Part shown: piece by piece, positions 47,375 to 55,840 of the stretch
Position numbering within the stretch: position 1 is the first letter of the stretch
Layout of the letters: every line of letters starts with the position of its first letter
NCBI RefSeq assembly: GCF_005116445.1
Contig: NZ_SWBQ01000003.1
Coordinates: forward strand, 310,001-374,000
Length of the DNA: 64,000 nucleotides
Direction of reading: 5' to 3'
DNA from: Pedobacter frigoris
Lineage (GTDB): Bacteria > Bacteroidota > Bacteroidia > Sphingobacteriales > Sphingobacteriaceae
Program-made: the position numbers and the translations under genes
The notes under the pieces: model-generated
Told to the model about the DNA's origin: nothing
Databases searched by the model: none
The model's input: only the letters and a program-made list of their open reading frames with translations

Positions 47375-48931
47375 ATGCCTGAAAACCTTAGTCTGGGAGA
47401 AATTCAGAATTTTAAAGGTAAGTACCCAAAACAGCTTTGGTACCTTTTCTTCTCTGAAATGTGGGAACGCTTCTGTTTTTACGGAATGCGGGGAATGCTT
47501 ACCTATTTCATGGTGACGCAGCTGTTTATGAAAGATGTGGATGCCAATTTACAGTATGGCGCTACACAAGCTTTTGTATATGCATTTACCTTTATTGGTG
47601 GCTTATTTGCCGACAAAATCCTCGGTTTCAGAAAATCCCTGTTCTGGGGCGGTATTCTAATGATTGCGGGCAGCGCCATTCTGGCTTATGATCCACACCA
47701 GTTTTTCTTTTTAGGGATTAGTTTTACGGTTGTAGGAACGGGTTTCTTTAAACCTAACATTTCTACGATGGTCGGTAAACTTTATAAAAGTGATGATGCG
47801 AGACGTGATGCCGGCTTTTCGGTATTCTATGCAGGGATAAATATCGGTGCTTTACTTGGTGGATATGCTTGTATAACTATCGGAAAACAGTATTCGTGGC
47901 ACCTGGCGTTTGGACTGGCGGCGATTGTAATGACCATCAGTTTGATCACCTTCCTTTTCACACAGAAAAGTATGGGACCAATTGGTCTGCCTCCCGGACA
48001 AAATGAGGATGTAAACGACATTGCGGTAAGCGGTATTGATGATAAGGTGCAAACTGAGCCTGCTGTAATCACGGTTAAATCGGCGAATAGAAAATGGTAT
48101 GATTATGCTGTTTACGCCGGTTCACTTGCGATCATTCCGGTGATCATGATCATGGTGGCAAAAACTCAATATACCGACTGGTTTATGTCGGTAATAGGCC
48201 CGGTTACTCTACTTTACCTGATCTACGAGATGTCTAAATACGGATGGGCAGAGCGGAAGAAATTACTGGCTGCGCTGGTATTCATTCTGTTTTCTATAGT
48301 ATTCTGGGGAATCTATGAACAAAGCGGTGGCTCACTTGCTTTATTTGCCGCCAGGAACCTCGATAACCAGGCTTTGGGCGGACTCCTTACTCTTGACCCG
48401 AATGGAGTTAATAACTCTGCAAACTCACTGTTTGTGATCATTTTTGCTTTTATATTCAGTATCATCTGGATTGCTATGGCAAAGAAGAAAATTGAGCCTA
48501 ATACGGTGATCAAATTCGGACTGGCTTTCATATTCCTGGCAGGTGCATTCTTTGTTTTTTACAGCACCAGGTTTTTTGCAAATGCTGAAGGTATCGCTTC
48601 ACTGGATGTATTTGCCATTGCTTATCTGGTAATGACTTTTGGGGAGCTTTGCTTATCTCCTATCGGATTGTCGATCATGACAAAACTTTCTCCTGTAAAA
48701 TTGCAGGGTGTAATGATGGGGATGTGGTTTTTGGCCAGTGCTTACGGACAGTATGTAGCCGGACTGCTTGGTGCAGGTATGGCTGAAGCGGGAGAACATG
48801 ACACGCCCGTACAGAAATTAATATCTTACACAGAAGGTTATAAACAGCTCGCTATTTATTCATTAATAGCTGGTGTGATCTTGATTGTGATTTCTCCAAT
48901 TGTAAGGAAACTGATGCAGGAAGTAAAATAA
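47375..48931 (+). CDS. POT-family peptide transporter 2
   Basis: Second POT/PTR peptide symporter, 518 aa. ExxER is present in FSEMWERFCFYGMRGML; GGLFADKILGFRKSLFWGG and FYAGINIGALLGGYACITIG are the PTR2 signatures; FWGIYEQSGGSLALFA matches the helix-7 motif. It is about 70 residues shorter than the upstream paralogue, mainly in the middle loop and C-terminal half. Starts 24 nt past a terminator, so probably has its own promoter in a very short gap or relies on readthrough. Confidence 0.92.
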   Translation: MPENLSLGEIQNFKGKYPKQLWYLFFSEMWERFCFYGMRGMLTYFMVTQLFMKDVDANLQYGATQAFVYAFTFIGGLFADKILGFRKSLFWGGILMIAGSAILAYDPHQFFFLGISFTVVGTGFFKPNISTMVGKLYKSDDARRDAGFSVFYAGINIGALLGGYACITIGKQYSWHLAFGLAAIVMTISLITFLFTQKSMGPIGLPPGQNEDVNDIAVSGIDDKVQTEPAVITVKSANRKWYDYAVYAGSLAIIPVIMIMVAKTQYTDWFMSVIGPVTLLYLIYEMSKYGWAERKKLLAALVFILFSIVFWGIYEQSGGSLALFAARNLDNQALGGLLTLDPNGVNNSANSLFVIIFAFIFSIIWIAMAKKKIEPNTVIKFGLAFIFLAGAFFVFYSTRFFANAEGIASLDVFAIAYLVMTFGELCLSPIGLSIMTKLSPVKLQGVMMGMWFLASAYGQYVAGLLGAGMAEAGEHDTPVQKLISYTEGYKQLAIYSLIAGVILIVISPIVRKLMQEVK

Positions 48932-48964
48932 AATAGGTAATTTCGCCCACATAAATCATTTTAC

Positions 48965-49690
48965 GTGTCAGACAGCTTAGTTATTATCCCTACCTACAAT
49001 GAAAAAGAGAATATTGAGAAGATCATCAGAAAGGTTTTTTCTTTAAATCACTTTTTTGAACTCTTGATTATTGATGATGGATCTCCGGATGGGACTGCTG
49101 ATATTGTAAAAAAACTTCAGCAAGAATATCCTGCGCTTCATCTGGAGGAGCGAAAAGGAAAGTTGGGATTGGGTACGGCCTACATTCATGGATTTAAATG
49201 GGCTTTGGCAAGGCCTCAATACCAGTACATTTTTGAGATGGATGCTGATTTTTCCCACAATCCGGATGACCTGATCAGGTTGCGCCAGGCCTGCGTAGAC
49301 GGAGCAGATGTAGCGATAGGTTCACGTTATGTAAATGGGGTGAATGTGGTAAACTGGCCGATGAGCAGGGTATTGATGTCTTATTTTGCTTCTATGTATG
49401 TAAGGATCATCACCAGAATAAATATTCAGGATGCTACTGCAGGTTTTAAATGCTACAAGAAAAAAGTACTGGCAACCATGCCTATGGATAAGATTAAGTT
49501 TGTGGGTTATGCATTTCAGATTGAAATGAAATTTACCGCGATAAAATACGGTTTCAAAGTAGTGGAGGTTCCGATTATTTTTACTGACCGTACAGAAGGA
49601 ACTTCAAAAATGAGCACCAGAATATTCCGTGAGGCTTTCATTGGCGTAATACAAATGAAGGTCTGGAGCTGGTTCAGAAAATACAATTAG
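48965..49690 (+). CDS. Polyprenol monophosphomannose synthase (GT2)
   Basis: Glycosyltransferase family 2 enzyme, 241 aa, matching DPM1-like synthases that move mannose from GDP-mannose to polyprenyl phosphate. The N-terminal VIIPTYNEKENIEKIIRKV, the LLIIDDGSPDGTADIV nucleotide region, the FEMDADFSHNPDDL catalytic DxD part, and GSRYVNG are typical. No membrane tail follows, as in other soluble members. Translation starts at a GTG (48965); no ATG is available. It is 33 nt below the POT2 stop. Provides a lipid-linked mannose donor for surface glycans. Confidence 0.9.
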   Translation: MSDSLVIIPTYNEKENIEKIIRKVFSLNHFFELLIIDDGSPDGTADIVKKLQQEYPALHLEERKGKLGLGTAYIHGFKWALARPQYQYIFEMDADFSHNPDDLIRLRQACVDGADVAIGSRYVNGVNVVNWPMSRVLMSYFASMYVRIITRINIQDATAGFKCYKKKVLATMPMDKIKFVGYAFQIEMKFTAIKYGFKVVEVPIIFTDRTEGTSKMSTRIFREAFIGVIQMKVWSWFRKYN

Positions 49691-49856
49691 AGGTTTCGTT
49701 TTAGCAGGGCGCTTGTTTTTCAGCAAAGGTTTGTTTAGGTGGGGTGTTTCGTTTTTAGCAGGGTGTTTATTTTAAAAATACTTTTTAGCTTCGGACTGGA
49801 TCTTGCACCCTGAAGGAGGGCGCAATTCCCGATGTCCTCATCTTAAAAAGTATTTT
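49691..49856. repeat. Short direct repeat and 13-bp inverted repeat
   Basis: Two imperfect copies of GTTTCGTTTTAGCAGGGCG lie at about 49694 and 49746. A perfect 13-bp inverted repeat AAAATACTTTTTA (49775-49787) and its complement (49844-49856) encloses a 56-nt GC-richer loop. The block lies between the convergent synthase and YdeI-like genes and may act as a terminator or be a small decayed repeat element. Confidence 0.5.
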
Positions 49857-49894
49857 TTGGAATGTATGGCGATCATTGTTTCATTGTCTAATAT

Positions 49895-50407
49895 TTAATT
49901 ACGGAGCTTTTTGCCTTCCCGCATCATTTCCCCGAAGTCTAGTCCCCTATCCATTGCAGATACGATCTTGACCAGTCTCTTTGTTCTTGTGGGTTCTGTC
50001 TTGGCTGAGTTCAGCCAGTTGATGTACCAGTTTCTGTGTGACATTGGCAGCTTCATAAAACTTTCGAGTAGTTGAGGCTCGTCTGACAGGCACAACTCCA
50101 AGTCTTCAGGGATCTCTATTTTAAAGTCTTTATCTTCTTCCAGCACTACTTCTACAACAGCACCAGCTTCTTTTCTGAGTTGTTTGCGTAAACTGGCTTT
50201 TAAAGCAATGATAAAATCTCCCTCACCCATAGGCACAGTAGCAACACCGGATATCTCTACCTGATCTAACTTACCTTTTACGCGAAAGCTCTTTTTACAA
50301 CCGGGTTTAAGCTCATTTGCCAAGGCCTGAAGAATGAAAATATAACTCCAGCCAGTTTTTTCGCCCAGTTCGCCAAACTTCTCTATCTCTGCTTTGAATG
50401 TGATCAT
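49895..50407 (-). CDS. YdeI/OmpD-associated, DUF1905-type protein
   Basis: 170 aa. The N-terminal half is DUF1905-like (FKAEIEKFGELGEKTGWSYI, FRVKGKLDQVEISGVATVP). The C-terminal half is the YdeI/OmpD-associated helical part (PMSHRNWYINWLNSAKTEPT, RTKRLVKIVSAM). Such proteins are linked to protection from bacteriocins or antimicrobial peptides in some bacteria, but the mechanism is unknown. It lies 29 nt below the TIGR02757-family gene on the same strand. Confidence 0.85.
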   Translation of the reverse strand: MITFKAEIEKFGELGEKTGWSYIFILQALANELKPGCKKSFRVKGKLDQVEISGVATVPMGEGDFIIALKASLRKQLRKEAGAVVEVVLEEDKDFKIEIPEDLELCLSDEPQLLESFMKLPMSHRNWYINWLNSAKTEPTRTKRLVKIVSAMDRGLDFGEMMREGKKLRN

Positions 50408-50436
50408 ACTGGTTTAAAGATAAAAAGAATTTACGA

Positions 50437-51297
50437 TCAAAACTTCTCTTCTACACCTAATCCGAACAATGCAAAATCATACTTCACCGGATCCAAAGGA
50501 TCAAACTTCAGCAGTTCGCCGGTCAGCTCGACAGCGGTTCTCCAATCGGTCTGCTTTCTCTCAATCAGGCCCAGTTTACGTGCTACACGGTCAACATGGA
50601 CATCGCATGGACAGATCAGATCTTTTGGCTTGAGGGTATTCCAGATACCAAAATCAACACCGTTGGTATCTTTACGAACCATCCACCTCAGGAACATGTT
50701 TAAGCGTTTACAGGTAGATTTTTGTAACGGCGAAGAGACGTGCTTTATGGTACGACGGGGAAAATCAGGCAAGGAAAAGAAATAAGACCGGAAGTAATTC
50801 AGGGACCTTTCAATTAAGGACTGCTGATCTGCCATTTCAGTAAGCATACAGGCAGAAGAAGCATATTTTGTGTAGCCCTTTTGCAGTTCAGGACTCAGGT
50901 AATCGGACTGAAATGTATCTGCAGGAGATAAAAATGCCGCTTCAAGGCTATCAAAATTGCCATAATGTTCCTTGAAGAAAGCGACGAAATACAGGAGATC
51001 GGTATCGTTAAACGTCCTGTGTTTAAAGCCCAGGAGTCTTTTGAGGTCCTCATCACTGTGGTGCAACATGAAATTGTAAGGATCATTATCCATCCTCGCA
51101 AACAGCTCATTACACTTGTTGATGATGGTTTTGCGCTGTCCCCAAGCCAAAATAGCCGCAAAGAATGCGGCTATTTCGATATCCTGTTTTTTAGAAAACT
51201 GGTGGGGAATGCAAATTGGATCATTCTGAATAAAGTTGGACCTGTTATATTGGGCTACTTTGACATCCAAAAATTCTTTGAGTTCTAAAAATTCCAA
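50437..51297 (-). CDS. TIGR02757-family protein
   Basis: 286 aa, matching the conserved family TIGR02757 found mainly in Bacteroidota. It is recognised by FIQNDPICIPHQFSKKQDIE, FFAAILAWGQRKTI, KRLNMFLRWMVRKDTNGVDFG and PLDVHxxR-like LICPCDVHVDRVARKLGL. The last part resembles the HhH/DNA glycosylase-like C-terminal region, so a nucleic-acid role is plausible but unproven. Followed by the DUF1905-like gene 29 nt downstream. Confidence 0.85.
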   Translation of the reverse strand: MEFLELKEFLDVKVAQYNRSNFIQNDPICIPHQFSKKQDIEIAAFFAAILAWGQRKTIINKCNELFARMDNDPYNFMLHHSDEDLKRLLGFKHRTFNDTDLLYFVAFFKEHYGNFDSLEAAFLSPADTFQSDYLSPELQKGYTKYASSACMLTEMADQQSLIERSLNYFRSYFFSLPDFPRRTIKHVSSPLQKSTCKRLNMFLRWMVRKDTNGVDFGIWNTLKPKDLICPCDVHVDRVARKLGLIERKQTDWRTAVELTGELLKFDPLDPVKYDFALFGLGVEEKF

Positions 51298-51330
51298 GTT
51301 TAAGAGTTTAGGTTTGGATTAAGTTTTTCC

Positions 51331-51404
51331 GTCATCTCGAACAAAGAGAGAGATCTCTTGTTTAAGATATATTTCAAGAGATCTCTCTCTTCGTTCAAGA
51401 TGAC
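51331..51404. repeat. Long inverted repeat (about 30-bp arms)
   Basis: Arms GTCATCTCGAACAAAGAGAG followed by AGATCTCTTG, and the near-perfect complement at 51375-51404, around a 14-nt loop. It lies between the TIGR02757 gene and cystathionine gamma-synthase on the minus strand. Form and outer GTCATC/GATGAC ends are like the interspersed palindromic elements common in Sphingobacteria. It may act as terminator of the gamma-synthase gene. Confidence 0.8.
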
Positions 51405-51437
51405 GATCGTACTATAAGCATATGTATTTTTAGGATA

Positions 51438-52577
51438 CTACTTCAACGCCTGTTCCAGATCTTCCAGCAGGTCATCTATATCCTCTACGCCTACACTTAA
51501 ACGAAGCAAATTATCTGTTACTCCTACTTTCTCACGTTCTTCTTTAGGGATAGAGCCATGTGTCATAGACACTGGATGATTAATCAGCGACTCTACGCCC
51601 CCTAAGGACTCAGCCAATGTAAATACTTTGAAAGAAGACGCGATACGGAACGTCTCCTGCAGATCTGCACCCTTGAGGGTTACAGATACCATGCCGCCAA
51701 AACCACGCATTTGTTTCTTCGCAATGTCGTGATTAGGATGATCCTCGAAACCCGGCCAGTAGATTTTATCTATTCTTGGATGGTTTTTAAGAAAGTGCGC
51801 TACTTTCTCTCCGTTTTCGCAATGTGCTTTCATGCGCAAATGCAGCGTTTTAATGCCACGCAGTACAAGAAATGCATCTTGCGGACCTGGTGTGGCTCCA
51901 CATGCATTGTAGATGAACCAGAGGTCTTTATACAGCTGATCATCGTTTACCAGTAATGCTCCCATCACCACGTCAGAGTGTCCGCCAATGTATTTAGTTA
52001 CCGAATGCATGACAATATCGGCACCCAGATCAATAGGATTCTGAAGGTAAGGAGATGCGAAGGTATTGTCAACCGTAAGTATCAGTTTATGCTGCTTTGT
52101 GATTTTAGCTATCCCTTCAATATCGATGATCTGCATGGTAGGATTTGTTGGTGTTTCTATCCAGACCAGCTTGGTTTTATCATTGATATATGGCAATATA
52201 TTTTCAGGTTTGGACAAATCCAGGAAATGAAATTTTATACCATACTTCTCATATACTTTGGTGAAAATCCGATATGAACCACCGTAAAGGTCATTGCCTG
52301 TGATCACTTCATCACCTGGTTTCAGTAACCTCAAAACCGTATCTGTAGCCCCCATTCCGCTGGAGAAAGCAAGTCCATGTTTTGCATTTTCCAATGCCGC
52401 CAAACAATCCTCAAGCGCTTTGCGTGTCGGATTGGTTCCTCTTGAATATTCAAAACCCTTATGATCCCCGGGCGATTTTTGCCAATAGGTAGAAGTTTGA
52501 TATATCGGAGTCATTACTGCTCCTGTTGTAGGATCAGGCTCTTGTCCCGCATGTATTGCTTTAGTTGCAAATTTCAT
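51438..52577 (-). CDS. Cystathionine gamma-synthase/lyase family enzyme
   Basis: PLP enzyme of the Cys/Met metabolism family, 379 aa. The Schiff-base lysine lies in SVTKYIGGHSDVVMGAL (about Lys198), and YSRGTNPTR, SSGMGATDTVLRLL, TDNTFASPYLQNP-like VDNTFASPYLQNP and GGVESLINHP are family signatures. It makes cystathionine from an O-acylhomoserine and cysteine, or acts as a lyase; these cannot be told apart with certainty from sequence. The start overlaps the 3' end of the upstream gene by 4 nt. Confidence 0.92.
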   Translation of the reverse strand: MKFATKAIHAGQEPDPTTGAVMTPIYQTSTYWQKSPGDHKGFEYSRGTNPTRKALEDCLAALENAKHGLAFSSGMGATDTVLRLLKPGDEVITGNDLYGGSYRIFTKVYEKYGIKFHFLDLSKPENILPYINDKTKLVWIETPTNPTMQIIDIEGIAKITKQHKLILTVDNTFASPYLQNPIDLGADIVMHSVTKYIGGHSDVVMGALLVNDDQLYKDLWFIYNACGATPGPQDAFLVLRGIKTLHLRMKAHCENGEKVAHFLKNHPRIDKIYWPGFEDHPNHDIAKKQMRGFGGMVSVTLKGADLQETFRIASSFKVFTLAESLGGVESLINHPVSMTHGSIPKEEREKVGVTDNLLRLSVGVEDIDDLLEDLEQALK

Positions 52578-53272
52578 AAGTTATTGTTTTTATCTATTTC
52601 TGATTTGAACTGGTACCCCAGGTTTTTGCTTGTTGGGTAACCACTGGCTGCCAGCATAGATTGTTTTTGATGTAAAGTTACGTCTTTTATATCGGCGAAA
52701 GGAGGCAATACCAGGTCTGAATTGATGCAGAATAATATCGACCTTTCAATGATGTCCATAAGTTTGTCCTCGGTAACTTGATTATCGGCCATACTCTGAT
52801 AGAGAAAATCCAGTGCACCGTCTCCCTCAACCATAAAGTGCATTTGCTTGTTGACCAGGATCCGAGCAATCAGAGAACCCTCATCGGCCAATCTATTGTA
52901 TTTAATAGAATCTGCCAGGAAGTTGTGAATGTATATGGTTCCACAATAGCTCAATGACTCATCATTTTTCATATAACTGGTCTGGTGAATGGAATGTGAC
53001 GGATCAAATGCAAAAACATTGCTGTGCATAGATACCATCAGCATATCTCCCGAGAACTTTAGTTCGCCCTCAAACTTGTTGTTTTCCTTGAAATGAATTT
53101 CTACTGAAGCGTCCTTTTGTCCGTAATCGTTTTGGAGTCTGACCGCTATTTTATAAAGTTGCTTTTTCAGCAAGCCAAAAACTTCAGTCGTGTTTCTGTA
53201 AATGGCCTGCTTAAGCGAAGCTTTATTTTCAAGTTCAGCAAGTATTTTCTGATAATTTTCAGTATCCATCAA
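52574..53272 (-). CDS. Conserved-looking cytosolic protein, unknown
   Basis: 232 aa without signal peptide or membrane segment. The N-terminal part is helical (ILAELENKASLKQAIYRNTT); the middle is beta-rich (VEIHFKENNKFEGELKFSGD, MVSMHSNVFAFD). I do not recognise the family. It lies between proS (11-nt gap) and cystathionine gamma-synthase (4-nt ATGA overlap), so it is certainly part of that operon. Confidence 0.75.
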   Translation of the reverse strand: MMDTENYQKILAELENKASLKQAIYRNTTEVFGLLKKQLYKIAVRLQNDYGQKDASVEIHFKENNKFEGELKFSGDMLMVSMHSNVFAFDPSHSIHQTSYMKNDESLSYCGTIYIHNFLADSIKYNRLADEGSLIARILVNKQMHFMVEGDGALDFLYQSMADNQVTEDKLMDIIERSILFCINSDLVLPPFADIKDVTLHQKQSMLAASGYPTSKNLGYQFKSEIDKNNNL

Positions 53273-53283
53273 TTTAATGTTTC

Positions 53284-54756
53284 TTAATACGCTCTTGCAA
53301 ATAATACACGCTGTGTCGATGGTTTACCTGAATAGATACATACACCATCTTCCAACTTGTTCTCTAAAGGAATGCACCTGATGGTTGCTTTAGTCTCTTC
53401 TTTGATCTTTTGTTCGGTTTCAGGCGTACCATCCCAGTGCGCGGAAATAAAGCCCGCTTTACCATCCAGCAGTTCTTTAAACTCATCGTAAGAATTGGCT
53501 TCTGTGATATGATCTTGTCTGAAATTCAAGGCTTTGCTAAAAATGTTCTGCTGAATATCTTCTAACAACTGAGGGATAAAAATTTCCAACCCGTCCTGTG
53601 TAACTGTTTGTTTCTCACGTGTATCCCTTCTGGCCAGTTCAACTGTACCATTTTCCATATCACGTGCGCCAATCGCCAAACGCACAGGAACACCCTTCAA
53701 TTCATATTCTGCGAATTTGAAACCAGGTCTTTGTGAATCACGGTCGTCATATTTGACAGAGACGCCAAGGCGTTTCAATTTAGCCACTAACTCATCAACA
53801 AAAGAAGTGATGTTTTTAAGTTCCTCATCAGTCTTATAGATGGGCACGATTACTACCTGTATCGGAGCCAATTTAGGAGGCAGTACCAATCCCGCGTCGT
53901 CACTATGTGCCATGATCAAAGCGCCCATTAAACGGGTAGATACGCCCCATGAAGTGGCCCATACGTGCTCCTGTTTACCTTCTTTGCTGGTAAATTTCAC
54001 ATCAAATGCTTTTGCGAAATTCTGTCCCAGGAAATGAGATGTTCCTGCCTGCAAAGCTTTTCCATCCTGCATTAATGCTTCAATGCAATAGGTATCCAAT
54101 GCCCCGGCAAAACGTTCATTAGGCGTCTTTACCCCTTTTACAACGGGCACTGCCATCCAGTTCTCCGCAAAGTCAGCATAAACGTCGAGCATTTTTCTTG
54201 TTTCTTCGATCGCCTCATCTGCAGTAGCGTGTGCGGTATGCCCCTCCTGCCATAAGAATTCTGTGGTTCTCAGAAAAAGGCGCGTACGCATTTCCCATCG
54301 TACCACATTTGCCCATTGATTGATCAATAATGGCAGATCGCGGTAAGATTGGATCCATCCTTTGTAGGTATTCCAGATAATGGTCTCCGAGGTAGGCCTT
54401 ACGATCAGTTCTTCTTCCAATTTGGCAGTTTCATCCACTACAATATTGCCATTTCCATCATTTTTAAGACGATAATGTGTCACAACTGCACACTCTGTGG
54501 CAAAGCCGTCGACATGCGATGCTTCTTTGGAAAAATATGACTTGGGGATGAATAAAGGAAAGTAAGCATTGCTATGACCTGTATCTTTAAATTTTTGGTC
54601 TAAAACCGCCTGTATTTTCTCCCAAATGGAGTATCCATAGGGTTTTATCACCATACATCCTTTTACGGATGAGTGCTCTGCCAGGTCAGCTTTTATAACA
54701 ATGTCGTTATACCACTGGGAATAATCTTCGTTTTTACTTGTAATACCTTTGCTCAT
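53284..54756 (-). CDS. proS: Prolyl-tRNA synthetase (archaeal/eukaryotic type)
   Basis: Class II aminoacyl-tRNA synthetase charging proline tRNA, 490 aa. The short form without the bacterial editing insert is present: motif 2 ([26 protein letters not shown]), motif 3 ([20 protein letters not shown]), an anticodon-binding domain and the C-terminal Zn-like region ending in ARAY, the typical terminal Tyr. The start [18 protein letters not shown] is standard. A TAnnTTTG element lies 48 nt upstream. First gene of the operon with the unknown gene and cystathionine gamma-synthase. Confidence 0.96.
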   Translation of the reverse strand: MSKGITSKNEDYSQWYNDIVIKADLAEHSSVKGCMVIKPYGYSIWEKIQAVLDQKFKDTGHSNAYFPLFIPKSYFSKEASHVDGFATECAVVTHYRLKNDGNGNIVVDETAKLEEELIVRPTSETIIWNTYKGWIQSYRDLPLLINQWANVVRWEMRTRLFLRTTEFLWQEGHTAHATADEAIEETRKMLDVYADFAENWMAVPVVKGVKTPNERFAGALDTYCIEALMQDGKALQAGTSHFLGQNFAKAFDVKFTSKEGKQEHVWATSWGVSTRLMGALIMAHSDDAGLVLPPKLAPIQVVIVPIYKTDEELKNITSFVDELVAKLKRLGVSVKYDDRDSQRPGFKFAEYELKGVPVRLAIGARDMENGTVELARRDTREKQTVTQDGLEIFIPQLLEDIQQNIFSKALNFRQDHITEANSYDEFKELLDGKAGFISAHWDGTPETEQKIKEETKATIRCIPLENKLEDGVCIYSGKPSTQRVLFARAY

Positions 54757-54803
54757 AACTGATTGGAACGTTTTTTGTGTTAAATAACTTGTATCGTAGG
54801 CTA

Positions 54804-54811
54804 CAAATTTA
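54804..54811 (-). promoter_or_regulatory. TAnnTTTG promoter element of proS
   Basis: TAAATTTG on the minus strand, 48 nt upstream of the proS start, with a TTTG about 14 nt further up, somewhat closer than the consensus spacing. Probable Bacteroidota-type promoter. Confidence 0.5.
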
Positions 54812-54861
54812 TAAATTTATACCTACAAAAAAATTGCAACACACAAACAACACATATAGTT

Positions 54862-55815
54862 ATGAAACCTAACCATTTATTCACCAGCATGCTCGCCATA
54901 GCAACAGTAGTTGTTACGTCCTGCTCTGCGCCCAGATTAGCGCAGCAAAATGCAAACGAAGATGATGTTTACAACAGTGTGGCCCAGGCAAAGGAATATA
55001 CGCCTGCACCCGTGAATGTACAGCAGCCTCAAAACAGCAATCAGTACAACGAAGATGACTATTACGGCGCGAGTGATCCTTATTATGATATGGATTATTC
55101 ATCACGTATTAACAGATTTTATTATTCAAGTCCCTGGAGAACATATTACGACCCTTATTTTTATGACGGATGGAATATGGGCATAGGAATGGGCTTTGGT
55201 TCATACTATGGAAATTACTGGAATTCGCCATATGGCGGATGGGGATATTTAAATTCACCTTTCTGGAGTTATAATAATTGGGGTTGGAACATGGGCTGGA
55301 ATAACTGGGGCTGGAACAACTACTATGGTGGAGGCTATTACGGTGGCGGATTTGGCGGTGGATTCGGTGGCGGCGGCTATTATGGCGGCGGTTACTATAC
55401 CGGCAGAACAACCAATGTACCTAATAGCGCAAGACCGGCAAGAGGAAGCAGAGACGGATATGATGGAACCGGTAGAATGGCTACTGGAAGCAGCGATGCT
55501 TACTTGTCTCCGAGAAGCAGTGCAGCAAGATCAGCGAGAGAAAATGTTTCAGGTACAGGAAGCCGTACAAGCAGCACTGGCAGACCATCAAGAACATCAT
55601 CAGGCACTTCGCAGAATGCGCCTACAAGAACTGAAGTAGCAAGACCAAGCAGAGAATCTTATACTCCTCCTGCACCATCTTCATATAATCCTCCTCCGAC
55701 AAGAAGCAGCAGCGGTAGTAGCTCATCAGGTAGTTCAAGTTCCGGCAGCGGATCGAGCTCAAGCGGTGGCGGTGGTTCAACCGGCGGCGGCAGACCAACG
55801 AGAGGTGGAAGATAA
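54862..55815 (+). CDS. Low-complexity Gly/Tyr/Ser-rich lipoprotein
   Basis: 317 aa lipoprotein with signal ending in VTSC (Cys21). The mature chain is almost wholly low complexity: Gln/Asn/Tyr-rich (about 50-90), then Trp/Tyr/Gly/Asn repeats such as WNNWGWNMG (about 95-185), then Arg/Ser/Thr-rich, and a C-terminal run of SSSGSSSSGSG type ending in RGGR. Similar ORFs occur in Sphingobacteria, often near outer-membrane genes. No known domain. It is 25 nt upstream of the FadL-like gene. Possibly a surface-exposed or extracellular-matrix protein; this is only an inference from composition. Confidence 0.8.
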   Translation: MKPNHLFTSMLAIATVVVTSCSAPRLAQQNANEDDVYNSVAQAKEYTPAPVNVQQPQNSNQYNEDDYYGASDPYYDMDYSSRINRFYYSSPWRTYYDPYFYDGWNMGIGMGFGSYYGNYWNSPYGGWGYLNSPFWSYNNWGWNMGWNNWGWNNYYGGGYYGGGFGGGFGGGGYYGGGYYTGRTTNVPNSARPARGSRDGYDGTGRMATGSSDAYLSPRSSAARSARENVSGTGSRTSSTGRPSRTSSGTSQNAPTRTEVARPSRESYTPPAPSSYNPPPTRSSSGSSSSGSSSSGSGSSSSGGGGSTGGGRPTRGGR

Positions 55816-55840
55816 ATTTAATTAACGCAAACACACACAC

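Noticed and set aside
55109..55840. Minus-strand frames rich in His, Arg, Ser and Asn over the low-complexity lipoprotein
   Set aside because: They arise from repetitive codons of the real gene on the plus strand, which has a lipoprotein signal and conserved position.
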